This document shows, piece by piece, positions 45,629 to 59,816 of a stretch of 64,000 nucleotides of DNA (positions are counted from its first letter, which is position 1; every line of letters begins with the position of its first letter). The DNA is taken from contig NC_053127.1 in assembly GCF_010015445.1 (NCBI RefSeq), positions 23,786,745 through 23,850,744 on the forward strand, read 5' to 3'. The notes beneath the pieces were generated by a model, which saw nothing but the letters and a program-made list of their open reading frames with translations, made no database searches and was not told the DNA's origin. This stretch comes from Perca fluviatilis. Its lineage: Eukaryota > Chordata > Actinopteri > Perciformes > Percidae. The position numbers and the translations under genes were made by a program.

Positions 45629-48504
45629 TATATATTGGCTTATGTGGTCAGCAAATGTGCAAATTATTTTACATGCCCTTTTTACTAATGCTATGTTTTT
45701 TAATAAACCATAAGAACACTTATCTGCTTGTTCAGATATAAAAAATACTTTCAAAATTGTATCTGTTTTTCCCTTGCACACTTCCAGCCCACCTGTTTTA
45801 GCCTCAGATTATCTTATATAATAGAAAATAGAGTGAATCCCTCAGTCTAAATATAAAAGGTATTTGTATCTGTGTAGGTTGCAACCAACATTGTTTTTTG
45901 CCCTAATTCACCAGGCATTAGTATCTTCATATCTCCCTCAGTGTCACAGATGCCTCCTGTTTACCAGCTCAGTTTGAGTATTTAATGAGTTTATACATAT
46001 ATTACCTCGCTGAGCATCCAATATGCATTTAAAAAAACATCAGAAGTCCCTTGTTCCTTTGTGTTTGGAGCATTGGGAAATGTTGGCAGTGAACATTGCA
46101 TTTAAAAAGTGCGAAAAAAATCGAATGAGATTACAAGCAATTTTGACGGGGATCAGCTTCTACTGGCATCACTTGCATAAGCAGAATGGGAAAAGACTGC
46201 AGCACTCTCGAACCATATTCACAATTATTTTTCTGAATATTGTCAGTGAATATTTGACATAACACTGAAACATTAGATTATCACATGAAATATCCTGCAG
46301 AGTGTGGGTTTACTCCACAGTTTTAGAGGTAATGTGAAATATGGAGAGTATCAATGGAAAGTCGGCCTGAAGGCAGAAAGTCTGTTAGTTCTGTCCTTTA
46401 AAACATCTGTTGTTGCGATCTCATCAGGCAGAAAAAGAGAAAACAGAACATTGATAATTAAAATTGCCAGGCTAATTTGTTTTGTTCTGTAAGCGCTTTG
46501 CCTGTGGGATATTCTGTTAAAGACGTGGGGATGTTTAATCAAATTTCCATTAATATTCCGTGCTGCTGCACCTTACCTCCCTCTGGTTACCAACATGATG
46601 TTCAAATAAGACTTCCTAATTACCAGAATTTTAGACTTTCATTTCATGCTTTTCTCAATTTGCAGGCAATCTGTTCTACTAAATATAATTTGATTCAGTT
46701 GCTGCTCTGTTAAGAGAGGATAGCCATGTGACAGTTTAATTACATACTCGATATAGTAATGGACAAGTGGACTTTTCATCCCAGTGGAATAAACTCTTTT
46801 CAATTATGTATCATCAGCTTTTCATCATGCCAAGAAGAAAATAAATAGTAGTATGCCGAAGCAATTCTGCCATCTGCAAACAATAAATACCTTTCAGTGT
46901 TTGACTTGAAGAAATGAGCATTGGGATTCATTTCACTACATAAAAACATTCCCTTGAGCTGCCCTTCTTTTAACAGATATGCTAATATTAGGTATTAGGA
47001 GCTATAAGATGGAAGATAAACTCACCTAAACTGATATTACAAACACTTTATCGTTATGAGATTATCTCACTGAAAAACTGTTCATAGCGTATGCACGTTT
47101 TGGAAAGAAAAGCTGACTACAAATTACTCTCAGTGGCCCCACTCATATAGGTCATAGCAGGTAACATTAAACTGTGTGTTATACTGTATGAAGATGTAGT
47201 AGGATATTTCAGGGAATGAAGCATGAACTTGTGATTTTTCCTACCATGTAACAGGTTGTGTTGTCTGTATCAGTATCTGTATACTTTGTGAGTGCTTTTA
47301 AGTGAAGGGAGATTTAAAACTTTCGGCAAATCTATCTATTTTGATGGTCATTTTAAGTCATTCAGCTTCTCAAATGTGAGGATTTGATGCTTTACTTCGT
47401 CATACATAAAAGTAAACTGGATACTTTTAAGTTTTATTGACAAAACAATTGAACGATACAAAATTACAATATCCCTACTGAGTGGGAGAGCATGTCTGAC
47501 ACGAAACATCAGCATCTGACAGACAAGGACCTGGAAGGAACTGACTAGCTAACGGGCCCTTCCTGGCTCATCACAGTATTGCCCTTTATTGAAAGGTAAT
47601 ACAGAAGTACAGTATCTCATTCAGATACATGTTCAGTTTGGAATGCCTTTTATATGCAACATGAGCTGTGAGTGCAGTTTTGAGTCTGTATCATCTTGGT
47701 GCATTTGAAGTTTGGGATTTTGCCCCATTATTCGTTGCAGATACGCTCCAGCTTAGTGACGATGGATGAGGAGTGACTGTGATCATTCTGGGTCTTCAGT
47801 GAACGTCTTATCAGAGCTTTAGCTGGGTTATTTAGGGATTTTCTTATTCTTGCTCATGCCTTTGTCACAACCTGTTTACTTCATTGTGATGCACTTTGTA
47901 CTTACATAACACAGTCACCCTTAAATCATCTTCAGTTTGTTTAAAAATCCTGTTGCAAGGCTCCAAGCACAGTCTCATTACTAAGACTCATTTGTTGCGT
48001 TAAAGCCTTGTAACACTGTCTCTCAGTACATTTTAAATTGACTTTAAAATCTGGTTAATTATCTATACTGTTACTACTTCCATGACAGAGCTCCAACCTA
48101 TATTCTCCTAAATGTATACAGATTTATACATATTCACAGTTTGAGTTTGGGCTTTAACACCTAAGAATGCAGCAAAGTGAAATGTGGGTTAAATACTTTA
48201 TGAAGGCATATACACATCATTTACTGTTTTTAACTTACCACTAAATCACTGAACAGTAGTGCACACAGCTCGGTAATTATCTTTGCAGTAAATTTGCCAG
48301 ATGGCATATATACACTTTAGTCTCTTCATTAAGCCCATAAACAGTGATCAACACTGTGTGTCCAGCATTTAGCAAATTACGAATACTTTTAAGACTAAAT
48401 TACCTATTTGTTACACTATTAAAACACACTATTTTGAAACAGAATAAATAATGAACACACACAATTTAAGTGCTCTCAATGTTTTCATTGGATGGGTGAA
48501 TCTA
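45629..48504. other. Intergenic DNA
   Basis: AT-rich with no recognised gene or complete repeat. Open frames are all short. Confidence 0.45.
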
Positions 48505-48891
48505 TTAAAGGTGCCGTAGGTAGGGTTGTGAAGATCCAGGACTTAGCCAAAGAATTTGAACATCGACAACTTCACTGTCCCTCCCCACCTTTCTGCTAAA
48601 GCCCATACGGTCTCCTAAGCCCCTCCCCCCACAAGGGAGAATGAATGTGTGTGCATGAGCAGTGATTGACATGCAGTTAGACACCCCACCCTGGCCCTGA
48701 TTGGTGCATCTGAACAGGGAGCTGTGGACTTTTGCAAATCGCACTAAAGGCTGTAGGTGGTGCCAGAGGAGCCGGATTTTTTTTTTTTTAAATGTATGAA
48801 CTGCTTTATGTAGTTCTACTGGAACATAGTGTTAGTTTCAGCAAATATGACAGAAAGTTAGTTTTATAAGTCTTGCCTACTGCATCTTTAA
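48505..48891. mobile_element. TTAA-flanked MITE
   Basis: Bounded by TTAA at both ends. The left end AAAGGTGCCGTAGGTAGGG pairs with the complement of the right end, AAAGATGCAGTAGGCAAGAC. About 387 bp, with a poly-T run near 48779 and no ORF of interest. Terminal sequence recalls a common teleost MITE. Confidence 0.75.
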
Positions 48892-48959
48892 GTGTCAAAA
48901 AGTGTCTCTTTATTAGCAGCTTAGTTTTTAGCAATGTTAGCTGCATGGCTCTATAGGGG

Positions 48960-49280
48960 TCCATTGGCTATTCCCTGACTTTTCATAAAGTGCCATAATG
49001 TCAACTCTTTGGTTCATGACTTAATATCTGCAAAACTAATGACATATCCACTAGCCTCAGCTGTACTCTGTGATAAGTAGTAGTTAGCACATGTTAACAA
49101 GCTAACACTCTAAACTAAGATGGTGAACATGGTAAACAATATACCTGCTAAACATCTGCTTGTTAGCATTGTCATTATGAGCATGTTAGCACGCTGACAT
49201 TAGCATTTGGCATCACAGCCTCACAGAGGCACTATATGGCTGTAGATTCCTGCCACAATATTTTCTTTGCAGGAGTTTAG
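48960..49280 (+). mobile_element. Teleost GCTAAC-type dispersed repeat, copy 1
   Basis: Contains ACTAAGATGGTGAACATGG, TATACCTGCTAAACATCTGC and ATGAGCATGTTAGCACGCTG, the signature of a repeat very common in percomorph fish. It shares the CTGTACTCTGTG...GCTAA...GGTAAACA stretch with the copy at the window's right end, in the same orientation. Confidence 0.65.
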
Positions 49281-51150
49281 CCATATAGCGCAACTCTTAG
49301 ATATGCAGTGATACATGAACAATTAAAGATATAAGTCACTAATTTGTCTCCTTCTGACCAAAATTGCATTATAACACATGCCTCCCTTGCCAAAGTAAGA
49401 TATTCTAAACAGATAGAATTAAAATGCCAAAAATATAATGATAATAAAAGAGTTTTGTAAACTTAAATATCTTGTAACCCCCCAAAAATAAAGTGATGTC
49501 TACTTGCTATCATAAGTAGAGTTGAGCTGAGATCTAGAGAACTGAATTTTTTTTTTTTTAAACAGACAGTATAATAATTATATTCACAGTTTCCATCTTC
49601 CATGAGGTTTGCAGTTATCACCTGTAGGTCAAACAGAGAGACATCGTCTGCTGTGGACACGCAGCAATGGATTAATTACTCTGAGTTGTCAGCTCAAACC
49701 GGTGTCATGGTAGGACACATCTGCACCCTGCTCTTGTCGACTCAGCTGCTCCAGAGAAATACTGTATGTTGGCTCTCTTCTCCCCACAGCAGCCTATGTA
49801 CTCAACACTATAACACGTTTCTTATACTGATGAACTCACTGGCTCTGTACACAAATTATCTTATTATCACCATCTAGTTGTCTGCTTGCACTTCCTAAGT
49901 TGTATTTCTTCTGTTTCTGCTCATAAACACATTTGGGCTGAAACTTAAACCTCAATATAACAGTATCAGAACTGCTTCTAATGATGAGAATTAAACATAT
50001 TAAATAAGATTTCAATGGTGAAGATTAGACGGACAATCTCCAAGTCAAGAGCAACACAATGTCAGCCTATATTGTAAGATGTGGCATGTTGAGAGACTTG
50101 GAGCACTCACTGTAGCTGAAACTCTGTTGAGCCATAAATACAGGCAATTTACAGGAAGCCTTAGGAGAATTAAACATGATAGGTTTTAACGTGGCGTTTT
50201 ATAGCACTCAGCGTGCTCTTTTTATCTCCTGACCTTTCTGGGGATCTCCAGTCCACTTATTGCAGCCCTGACCCTGGGTACCATAACACAAAGTACAATA
50301 TCATTTCATCTCAAGAATATTACGGGCATTACTTTTATTGTTTGGTTACATGTAAAACCTCTCTTGGGAACCACTTTTCCAGGTGGGCAGGCAGGTTACA
50401 TACTGTCAGTGGTTTTGGTTTTGGCTTTGGCTCAAATATTAATAATCCCAGTTAATCCACTGCACACTATTCCCTCAGGCCGTCTCTTTGTGTATGATAT
50501 TGGCTAATTGAAAGTTGTTCTATTATAGCAAAGTCTGCTGCAGTTTCATCTTCTGAGCATCCAGGAAAGCAACACCTTATCAAACTTTATTAGATTGTAT
50601 TTGCTCCGTGCTTGGTTTCGACGACATTGTTTCCAACTGGATTTCTTGCCTTTTAATTATCCAGTGCCAGCCCTCATTTATATTATCTGCCTAAATGAGG
50701 CCATGCATGCATCAAAGCACTTCGGCGGTGCACTTTTCAATTCTGCACATGGCTGCAACGTTCCACATCCAATTTCACAGGTTCCAGCTCTGAGTAATGA
50801 CACTAACTTTTACTAAATAAATAATGTTGTGAGTTCCAATCCCGAAAGCAACTGTTTAACAAAAGTAAAAACAATACAATATACAAAATAAATACATACC
50901 TAGCTCTGCTTTTTACCTGATAAATACTTAAGAAAGTATGACCAGCTTTTTATAAAATGTACTGATTAAGACGCACAGTGAAAATCTGAGAGCCTGATAG
51001 ATTTCTATTTTTACGTTAGACAAATGTGTTCACACAGATTTTTAATTTTTCAAGAACGATTACAGCTGAGTAAGAATCTGTTGCCTTTTTGATGACTCAA
51101 CTACTGTGGATGTCTGATGTGTTTGATTGTCACTGTGTGCTCTCTGTTAA
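49281..51150. other. Intergenic DNA
   Basis: No gene or complete mobile element recognised; AT-rich. Confidence 0.45.
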
Positions 51151-51757
51151 GGCCCTGACACACCAACCCGATAATCGGCCGTCGGACAGTCTGGTGAGGT
51201 CAGTGACTCGAGTCTGTTCCTTCATTTTGGCCGACCTGACTTGGTGAGTCGGAGGGCGGGCAGTCGGACTCAAAAACCAATCTGATTGGTGAAGTGCTAA
51301 CCCAGAAATGACGAGCGGCATGAGCCTGACTAATGCCTCGCAAAATCTGACGAAAATCTTTTAAACTGACCTTTGTCGATCTGAAATGAAGACACATCCA
51401 GCAACTGCATGGCCTATTTCTCGCTTTAAATGTTTTCAGAAACACGTTTCGGTGAAGTATCTTCATAAAATATAAGATCGTATTCCAAACGAAGCCGCCA
51501 TTATGCCCGGTATGCAACCAGACCCATGTGATGCTTTCGTCCAATCAGCTGTCGTTTTAATTTTTCGGGCGACAATACAGATTAACGCTGCCTGCTGTTA
51601 TGGAGACGTATTACGTCTCGAGCACGCACGGAATGTACTCTCAAGTCGCCGTCGCTTCGGTGCGTTCTGAGGCACTTTTTGGACCTCGGGGAGCCGACTG
51701 ATCAGTCCGACTGCCTTTTCTGCCAACGGTCGGCCCTCGGGTTGGTGTGTCAGGGGA
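51151..51757. mobile_element. TIR element with TTA-type flanks
   Basis: The ends CCCTGACACACCAACCCGA and TCGGGTTGGTGTGTCAGGG are perfect 19-base inverted repeats, with TTA close outside each end. About 607 bp, GC-rich near the ends, no transposase. Consistent with a PIF/Harbinger-like MITE; the exact duplication is uncertain by a base or two. Confidence 0.85.
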
Positions 51758-52580
51758 TTTAGTGCTACGTGTATCACTGCCTGTATTTAGGCCACTCTGC
51801 CCCCTCAGGCTTACAATCACTATATATAAAACAAGGTTAAATTCATAGACTTTGTATTGACAAGTGATTGAAAATGTTTGTTTTGTGATATGTGGTTGTT
51901 TTTGCTGTGTCACACTAGACACATTATTCTTTTTAAAACCTCAAAGCAGTGCAGGGGTTTGGGATTTATCATCACATTGCTCATGTTAGCGTCTTGGACC
52001 AACGCCAGAACAACACCATGCTATTTCTAGAACCCACCATATGGTCGACACCTCATAACTGCCATTCTTACTTAAACTCCATAGGAAGTTCTGGTAAGAC
52101 CTGCTGACATTTACACTCAATTGAATCTTGCTAAAGAGGTTGTGTATCAGACAGAGAGTGAGAGACTCCCTGAGCAGATTTCATTTGCCACGGAGGAAAT
52201 TAGGAAGCATGCCCAAGGTGTGCTGAGGCGGCAGTGTAATGGTTACCTAAATGCTCTCTTAAAGACTTCTAACACTTATTGAAATGCTGTCAGATATTTG
52301 CTCAGGAACTTCTCACTGAGGGAAACTGTGTTATCCTGAAAGTTACTGTCCTACTTAAGTTACTGTATTTTATTATTATTATTGTATAATATATATACAC
52401 ATTAGAAGTTCCATTAAGATAGGTTTAAAGTGGGGTATGCAATTTGGCAGGTTGAACTAATCTGTTATATTATTTTGACATGTTGTAGTGAGGGTGTTGT
52501 GTTTTTTTTTACAAAGTAAACAACAAGGTCCATCACACCTATAACTTTCATACAGTCCCTTATCTGGTTCAATGACTGTG

Positions 52581-52860
52581 TTCCAAATTGCATACTAATG
52601 TACTGCATACTACATACTATATGCTTACTACAAGCAATACGCCTTCCCTGCATCACGTGACTGTATCGATTACGACGTTACTGATCCGAGCGACCATTGA
52701 ATGAAAATTGTTCATTCCTTTCTTCCTACTTAGTATACCTAGTATACATTCGGGCATTTCTTTTGTACACAAAATCCATATACTATGCTGTTGGAACGCA
52801 TTACATACTGAATTTTACATCATACTTGGTATAAATAGTATGTTGGTATGCAATTCCGAA
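52581..52860. mobile_element. Short MITE with 25-bp imperfect inverted repeats
   Basis: TTCCAAATTGCATACTAATG at the left and the complement TTCGGAATTGCATACCAACA at the right, with many TAGTATAC-like palindromes inside (ACTTAGTATACCTAGTATAC). About 280 bp, non-coding. Confidence 0.7.
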
Positions 52861-53217
52861 GGCAGCCGTCAACATAGAGAACTTACTTAACTGTAGTTAT
52901 ACCGTCACTTCTTGTGTTTAGCAAGAATTTCATTTAAAAAATCTGAGTTTATGTTAAAATTAACCTAATTGGATCATTCATCAAGTGGCAGGGAACTCAC
53001 ATCAACAAACGACATACTAACAGTGTATGCATTTTTTTGTTCATGAAATTACACTTATAGTGCAGTTGTTCTACTCACTACTGTGTCCTGTGAAATATTA
53101 GAGTTGTATGCCAAGCATTAAATCACATCTAGATCAATAAGCATAGACTCTGTAGCTGTTCTGCTGTGCTGGTTTTGCAGCAGTTTAAATAGGAAGCAGT
53201 AATGATTTCTACCACTC

Positions 53218-53220
<3 letters not shown>

Positions 53221-53258
<38 letters not shown>

Positions 53259-53274
53259 ATATATATATATATAT
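53221..53274. repeat. Compound (CA)n(TA)n microsatellite
   Basis: 18 CA units followed by about 9 AT units. Confidence 0.95.
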
Positions 53275-54595
53275 ACATATAATACACACATACACCCCTG
53301 TTCAAACAAATCACACTTTGTGAACATAATTGATATTGTATTTGTTCAGTTACTCTAATGGAATGTAAGAGTTGCCCACAGTGAGTAAGCAATACTGAAG
53401 TGAAAAAAACCGATTTAACTTCATTGTCTTGAAATAGATAATTGATTAAAGAGAATAAACTTCAGGCAGAAGAGTGGTTGTCCTGAAGAAATGGAGTTCA
53501 ATAACTATTTAAATCACATTCCTGTACAGCGCTGCAGCGTGGAGTACAGAAAGTGATTTAAATGACATATTACAGTATAATAAAAAGCACCATGAAATGT
53601 CAAAGACTGAAAATCAGCTGTAAACTTACTCTGGCGGTGTGATTTGGTTAAACTGTAGATGCTGCATTTTGTATAGGCTGCAGAGATTAGCGGCAGTGTC
53701 CTAAATGAGAAGCAATAGAAAAACCAAAGGGATAACAATAAGTTAACACCAAGACGCACACACGCACACAAATAGAATTGTATTCTCCATTACTGGAGTT
53801 TTAGATCCACTGACATCATTAAGTTTTAAGGCCACAGTTTACCTGGCCATCAACTCGTTAGGTGATAGAGATGACGTGAGCTGCGGTGCTGGTGTGCTGA
53901 TGTTGTCCTGATGTTGTCCGTGATTCCCAGTCCTCTCATGTGTGTCTGATTGCCAGGGGGAGCACAACGTCCTTGTCATGTTGATGGTGTAATAATTGGA
54001 TGGACCATGTTAAACCACAAACACACGCTCAAACATCTGTCTGCCAGATCCCTCCCTTGTGGACTTTCTGCTTGAGATTCAGCCAGTTTTAAAGACAAAC
54101 AACTAATTGTATCATAATTAATAATGATGATAACTTCAGGCATCTCAGACACGGTGCCTGAACATTTGTCAAGATGCAAACAGTAAAAATCATGTGCTCT
54201 GCACTAATCTTTATCACAGAAACTGGCCTCTTTTCCATGTGTCAGTAATGTGAAAAAATACTGAATGCCGCTGTTGTTGGTTTTTCATTTAGAGTTTTAC
54301 CACTGAGAAACCCACAACTGCAGCATGATGGTTCTCGGATGAGTGCAACAAAAGCACATTTAAGTAAATTAGGAATCAAATATATAGCATTAGTGAGGCC
54401 ACTTGGCAACCAGTGATTAAACAGTGATAAATCAGTGCATTAGCTCCCACATGTACAGTCTCTGCACTCAAACACCTGCAGGGGACAGCCTAAGATTATG
54501 CCGCTAGTGTGCAGGACTAATGCTGCTGCATGAGTGTGGCTACACATCTGATCACAACAGGGAGGGAGACAAGATGTACTGTATTTGAGAAAAAG

Positions 54596-54707
<112 letters not shown>

Positions 54708-54933
54708 CTACATGGCCTGTATACACACATTGCTTACACACACTTACAAGTCAGCAGTATTGGTCTGTATACTAAGATGCTGGTATGTGCTGCTCTGTCT
54801 TTGCACCACACCAACACCAAACCCAGCAGAGGCTACACCGCCTCACACCAAATCTGCAGTGACGTGAGGAGAAAGACGGGAGCTGCTATTATAATTCAAC
54901 GTCAGTCGACCAACTTTGATAAACGTCCCCCCA

Positions 54934-54938
<5 letters not shown>

Positions 54939-54972
<34 letters not shown>
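54939..54972. repeat. (CT)n tract in the gria3 5' region
   Basis: About 16 CT units roughly 285 bases before the gria3 ATG, in the promoter or 5' UTR. Reads as a GA-box on the other strand. Confidence 0.9.
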
Positions 54973-54974
<2 letters not shown>

Positions 54975-55255
54975 CCCATTTCAGTGGTCCTTATCCACAG
55001 TAGGCAAGAAGAGATCCGATTTCTCTCTCCTCCGCCACCACCATCTTTGAGATAAAACACTGGCTTTAGGTTTCCAGCAGCAGAGGGCTGGCGCTGCAGT
55101 TGCGCTGGCACACATTCAACGTGGGTGCACACAGTGAGTGAGCGAGACCCGCCGCATCTTGTGGATTTCTTTGCGTACAAGCCCGTGTACATGGTTCTCC
55201 CCGCTTTCCCTCTGTCACATCCAGACCAGGAGTTGATTTCACTTCTCGGAGAAAA

Positions 55256-55947
55256 ATGTGGCATCGCACAATAGCGACAGTCCTTGTTTTATTGTATTTT
55301 TGGGGGGACTCGCTGGCAGGGTTTCCAAACCAAATCAACATTGGTAAGTTCATTGGGATACTCTGACTACGTACTGTACTGTATATGTATTTGGTCACAT
55401 AATTTAACTAGGACACGTCTCTGCAAGTCGCACTGATTATTCGCATATTATAGCTACCAAGTTCACTTCTATATAGCCAGAAGGTTGTGGGATCCTGCGC
55501 GTGTTTGTAGGCAGTTTGGTAAAAAATAGAGTTGATCCAAATTGTGAAAACGTTTCCGTATCTGCAGTGCATTATTTTGTGAGTGGTGACACATCCATTT
55601 CTTGGCGTCCTTTCTTTAAATTAAAGGATCAATCATATGTCCAATAATGCGTAATTGTAGACTACGGACTGCCCTCACTCTGTAAAAAAAAAAAAAAGTA
55701 ATACCCTGACGACGGGAGTAAAAAGTGCATTCTTCATGTATGGGAATTAATTAGAGCGCTGTGTTATGTGACATTTTCTTTCCTGTAGGTGGACTGTTCA
55801 TGCGCTCTACAGTGCAGGAGCACAGCGCCTTCAGGTTTGCTGTCCAGCTGTATAACACCAACCAGAATGCGACGGAGAAACCCTTCCACCTCAATTACAA
55901 TGTTGACAACCTGGAGTCCTCCAACAGCTTCTCTGTCACACACGCCT
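55256..55947 (+). CDS. gria3: AMPA receptor subunit GluA3, first two exons (gene continues past window)
   Basis: Exon 1 (55256-55343) encodes the start [17 protein letters not shown], a cleavable signal peptide ending near SLAG, then FPNQINIG. Exon 2 (55789-55947) encodes [20 protein letters not shown], then [16 protein letters not shown], the beginning of the amino-terminal (LIVBP-like) domain. Both junctions split codons in phase 1 (ATT G then GT GGA; GCC T then the next exon), with GTAAGT and GTGAGT donors. The residues match GRIA3 ([18 protein letters not shown] type) more closely than GRIA1, 2 or 4. The gene encodes a glutamate-gated cation channel subunit of excitatory synapses. Exon 3 (expected CSQFSRGVYAIFG-like) is not found before 64000, so intron 2 exceeds 8 kb, as usual for AMPA receptor genes. 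Paralogue a or b undetermined. Confidence 0.92.
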
Positions 55948-56068
55948 GTGAGTAGAACAGATTGTACTGGTTAAAAAGAGTCTTCCCTGCACAAACACAG
56001 AATACATTTTTTAACAGGAAAACCTCATGCTTTTCACAGTTTTTTTGTATCCAGAATTAATTAGTCTA

Positions 56069-56190
<122 letters not shown>

Positions 56191-58399
56191 GCCAATAGGA
56201 AAAATTACACAGATGTTTTTGAGCTGAAATTGGTGTTTGAATAAAATGGATCGATGTTACGCTTTTAAACAACACACCTGCCAAGTGTGTAGCACAATTC
56301 AGAAACTCCTCAGTCATGCCATCCAAAACTCACCAGCTGGATGATGAAGCATGATGGTCTGTAATTGGCCAAACACTGTGATTCTGTAAACTGATTAATT
56401 CAGTAATTCCAGAGCCCCCGAGGAGCAGCACTAAGATGACTGTACTTGAAAGCGGGGAAAACAAACATTGCTGTTCTGGTTGTTGTAGTATCTGGCTGTG
56501 ACATCAGATAATGGTTGCCAGTTACAAAGTGTATAGACGGGTGGCTACTGGTTAAGTTGGTTGTTGTGTGCAAATTGTTGCATTTGATCTTGTCTTTCTC
56601 CTTAAACGTTTCCATCTCTCCACTGTCAAATGAAAACAGAACTCGTCATTTGTCGGCACTAGTCAAATATATTGCATCTTAGTAGCCATCTTTGGGCAGT
56701 TTCCTATTTGTCCATGTATTTGGGTCCATGTAAAATATCACATTAGGTTATACCTGCAGAACAGTGGTGTAAATTCTTCTGACTACACCTTTGAAGTATA
56801 AATAGCCTACTGTATCACCTCTCACATGCTGTAATCCGTGTAGTCATCTCTACAAACGTGATGGATTTCATAGGAAGGGCTGTGGAGTGTGAGATGGCTT
56901 CATAATTGGTCTACCAGTCACTCCTCTGCCATGTAGGGCACCAAGCTCTGCCGGGAGAATTAATTTGTTATCCCTCTTCCCACCAACTGCACTTCACACT
57001 TCACGCTTAAGGATCAGCTGCGGCTCACCAAACTCTGTTACCTGCCATATAATGAAGTCAGAAAAAGGCCAAAAAAGAAAAGAAAATTTAACACAATTGT
57101 ACCTCGTACATCTAGGGCTTGGCTGTGATAAAAAAAATGCTAAATGCTGTTAAGGTGATGTAGTCAATGGTGAGTGTAGCAGGGAGGAGGCAGCAGCTTT
57201 GGGGAGAAGTTGCAGTGAGATGCAGGTTTACACACTCAGACACACTTGGCGTAGTTCGACCACAGCCTTCCACTGTCGGCTGCTGAGTGATTACACTGAG
57301 GGCGGCTGTGGGGTCAGTGCTTAGCTCAAGGGCACTTCAGCAGTTGTCACTGATGAAAAGATGAATATTACATGCTTGGCTTGTCAAGATCAGGTATAAA
57401 GCACAAACTCTACAACTTTAGCCTGTTTTTCATTTCAAGGAGGCCAAAAGCAAGCCATTATGTAAAATTACTCATCCAGCAGAAACATTTCTTGTGACAG
57501 TGTCGATGAGCTGTTTTCCCTCCAGTGATCTTTAACCAGCGGCTCGTCTTCGGTCCTATGCATTTATTCTACAGGATAATGCATGGATTTATTGTCATTT
57601 CATCTTCCGACATGTTGGTGAATGGAATTTGAAAGATGCGTAGAGTTAAACAGGGGAAATATTGGCCTGTTGAATTACAAAAGCATCACAGTATATTTTG
57701 GGATTGTGCACCTATTAAAGATTCAGACCCAAATTCTTTTTTAACCTCGATCCACTGTTTTTAAAAGAAGCTTCCTAAAGTAAAAGAATAAAAACAAGAT
57801 AATCAGGAGGATTCATTTTGGGGAGATAAGCTAATGCAAGCTAAGCTAGATGCTTCCCAGTTGAAAAAGACAAAGCAGAGCAGCTCATTATGCAGACGAG
57901 CCAGGCCAGTTTATGACTAAGACGTTGCTTGAAAATGCACCAAACTCCATTATTCCTATTTTAGTAGTCAGGATTGCATAATGTCCCTGCTTGCCTGGCA
58001 GGTGTTGATGTAGCAAATGAATGTGATGATTATGATTTGACACATTTCTATTCTGGCAAGAATGACAGGCTAGTCATTGCTTTCCCACAACTCACATTGT
58101 CAATTTTGATAAGATTAGCAAATGACTGATATTTTAAATCTGCTTATTTCTAGTGATCTTTGGGATTCATTGCCCACAAAACTTACACTTTTGTATATTG
58201 TATAAATGAGAGGAATTACTTTTGGCTCAGAACTCATTTGTAGCTTTTGTTGTATGGATCCTGAATGGAATAAAGCAGGACAACACTGCTGTCCTCCGGC
58301 CGGGTCAGTATATAATGATTGTTACAAATCCCTGATGGCAAATGACTATGTTATTGGCAGTGTGGATCAATAGGTGGAAGGCTACTACACTCCAGCAGT

Positions 58400-58401
<2 letters not shown>

Positions 58402-58438
<37 letters not shown>
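58402..58438. repeat. (GT)n microsatellite
   Basis: About 18 units in gria3 intron 2. Confidence 0.95.
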
Positions 58439-59320
58439 CTCCAGTTTGTTCTCCAGTATGGAAAAATCAATTCTCACCAAGCTTTCATTTTCTCTATCTC
58501 AGTCCCTCTCTACTGATATACGGCTGTTCTCCAACTTCCCCTGGCCAGATACACTGAATCTTCAGTTTGATGCTTGCATAGCAACTATGAATGTTAAAAA
58601 CAAACAAACCTGTAAACAGGCAATGATACACCACGGCAAACTATTTCCAGTCATTGCAACTTGATTAAATTGATTTCGACAAAGAGAACCTCACCGTGCT
58701 GATGTGTTTATTATCTTACCGATTTGTGGCTGGCTGGAGGGAAGCTGCAGGATGTGTTGATGTGACACGTTGCCCCAGGCCAGGACAGATTGTGTGCCTA
58801 AATGCAGAAATGGGAAGGTTATATCCATTAAGACTGAGGTCAGGGCAGGAAGCGACAGCAGAGACAGCAGACGCTGGCCTGGGTGTATAATGAGGAAGGA
58901 GTGAAACTGAGTGCATGTGGGATTAGAGTTTTTATTTTAATTTCCAAAGCATTTACTCAATGTATAATTAAGTGTCACATTAATTTACATGAGTGTAAAA
59001 TGCTTTTAAATGTATTTAAATTTCTGAAACTTCGCTGCATCATTTTTAAAGACATTCCTCTTTCACTTCTCTTGTCTAAAGTGGCAGCAGCATGAATCTG
59101 CTCAGAACAGAATTATCCAGAGATGAACTTTTAATTTGATGAAATGTCACCGAGACAGTGTTTTTCTTATTAGAGCGTTTATTATAGCCACCTATCCTCC
59201 CTCTGCTGTGACTCAACTAATGTGATGCAGCTCAGACAGAGGCTAATGTTAGAGCACTTCACTGTGTAGGCAATGGACAGTCCTACTAATGCAGCAGAGA
59301 CCAGTTTATGTAGCCAGATC

Positions 59321-59397
59321 TCCTCCTCCTCCTCCTCATATTCTTCTTCTTTTTATTCTTCTTCTTCTTCTTCTTCTTCTTCTTCTTCTTCTTCTTC
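59321..59397. repeat. (TCC)n/(TTC)n trinucleotide tract
   Basis: Six TCC units grading into about 20 TTC units with one interruption; a homopurine/homopyrimidine tract able to form triplex DNA. Confidence 0.9.
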
Positions 59398-59632
59398 TGC
59401 ATCATTAAGACTTTGGTGAATAAACTCATAAGATGTGTCCAAATAACGACATTTTACATTTTAGTTTTTCTAGTGCTTATATGCAAATTTAGCATATGAA
59501 CGAGTATTCCTACAACACTGATGGTATGAGCTAAAACTATCCTATTATTCTTTGCCTTGTTATTTGCATAGAAACAGTGCAGGCAGGGGAAAGAGTAGTG
59601 GCAGCACACATCGGCACATTCAAATTTTGAAT

Positions 59633-59816
59633 CCATCCATCCATCCATCTTCGTCCGCTTATCCGGTGTCGGGTCGCGGGGGGAGCAGCTCCAGCAGGGG
59701 ACCCCAAACTTCCCTTTCCCGAGCCACATTAAACAGCTCCGACTGGGGGATCCCGAGGCGTTCCCAGGCCAGGTTGGAGATATAATCCCTCCACCTAGTC
59801 CTGGGTCTTCCCCCGA
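59633..59816 (-). mobile_element. 5'-truncated LINE insertion with target-site duplication
   Basis: On the minus strand the 184-bp insert encodes the end of a CR1/Rex1-type LINE protein (WRDYISNLAWERLGIPQ, then DKRTKMDGW) and finishes in (GGAT)n. It is flanked by a 23-base duplication, ATCGGCACATTCAAATTTTG at 59610 and ATCGGCACATTCAAATGTTG at 59817, with one mismatch across 23 bases. This is a clean target-primed insertion. Confidence 0.93.
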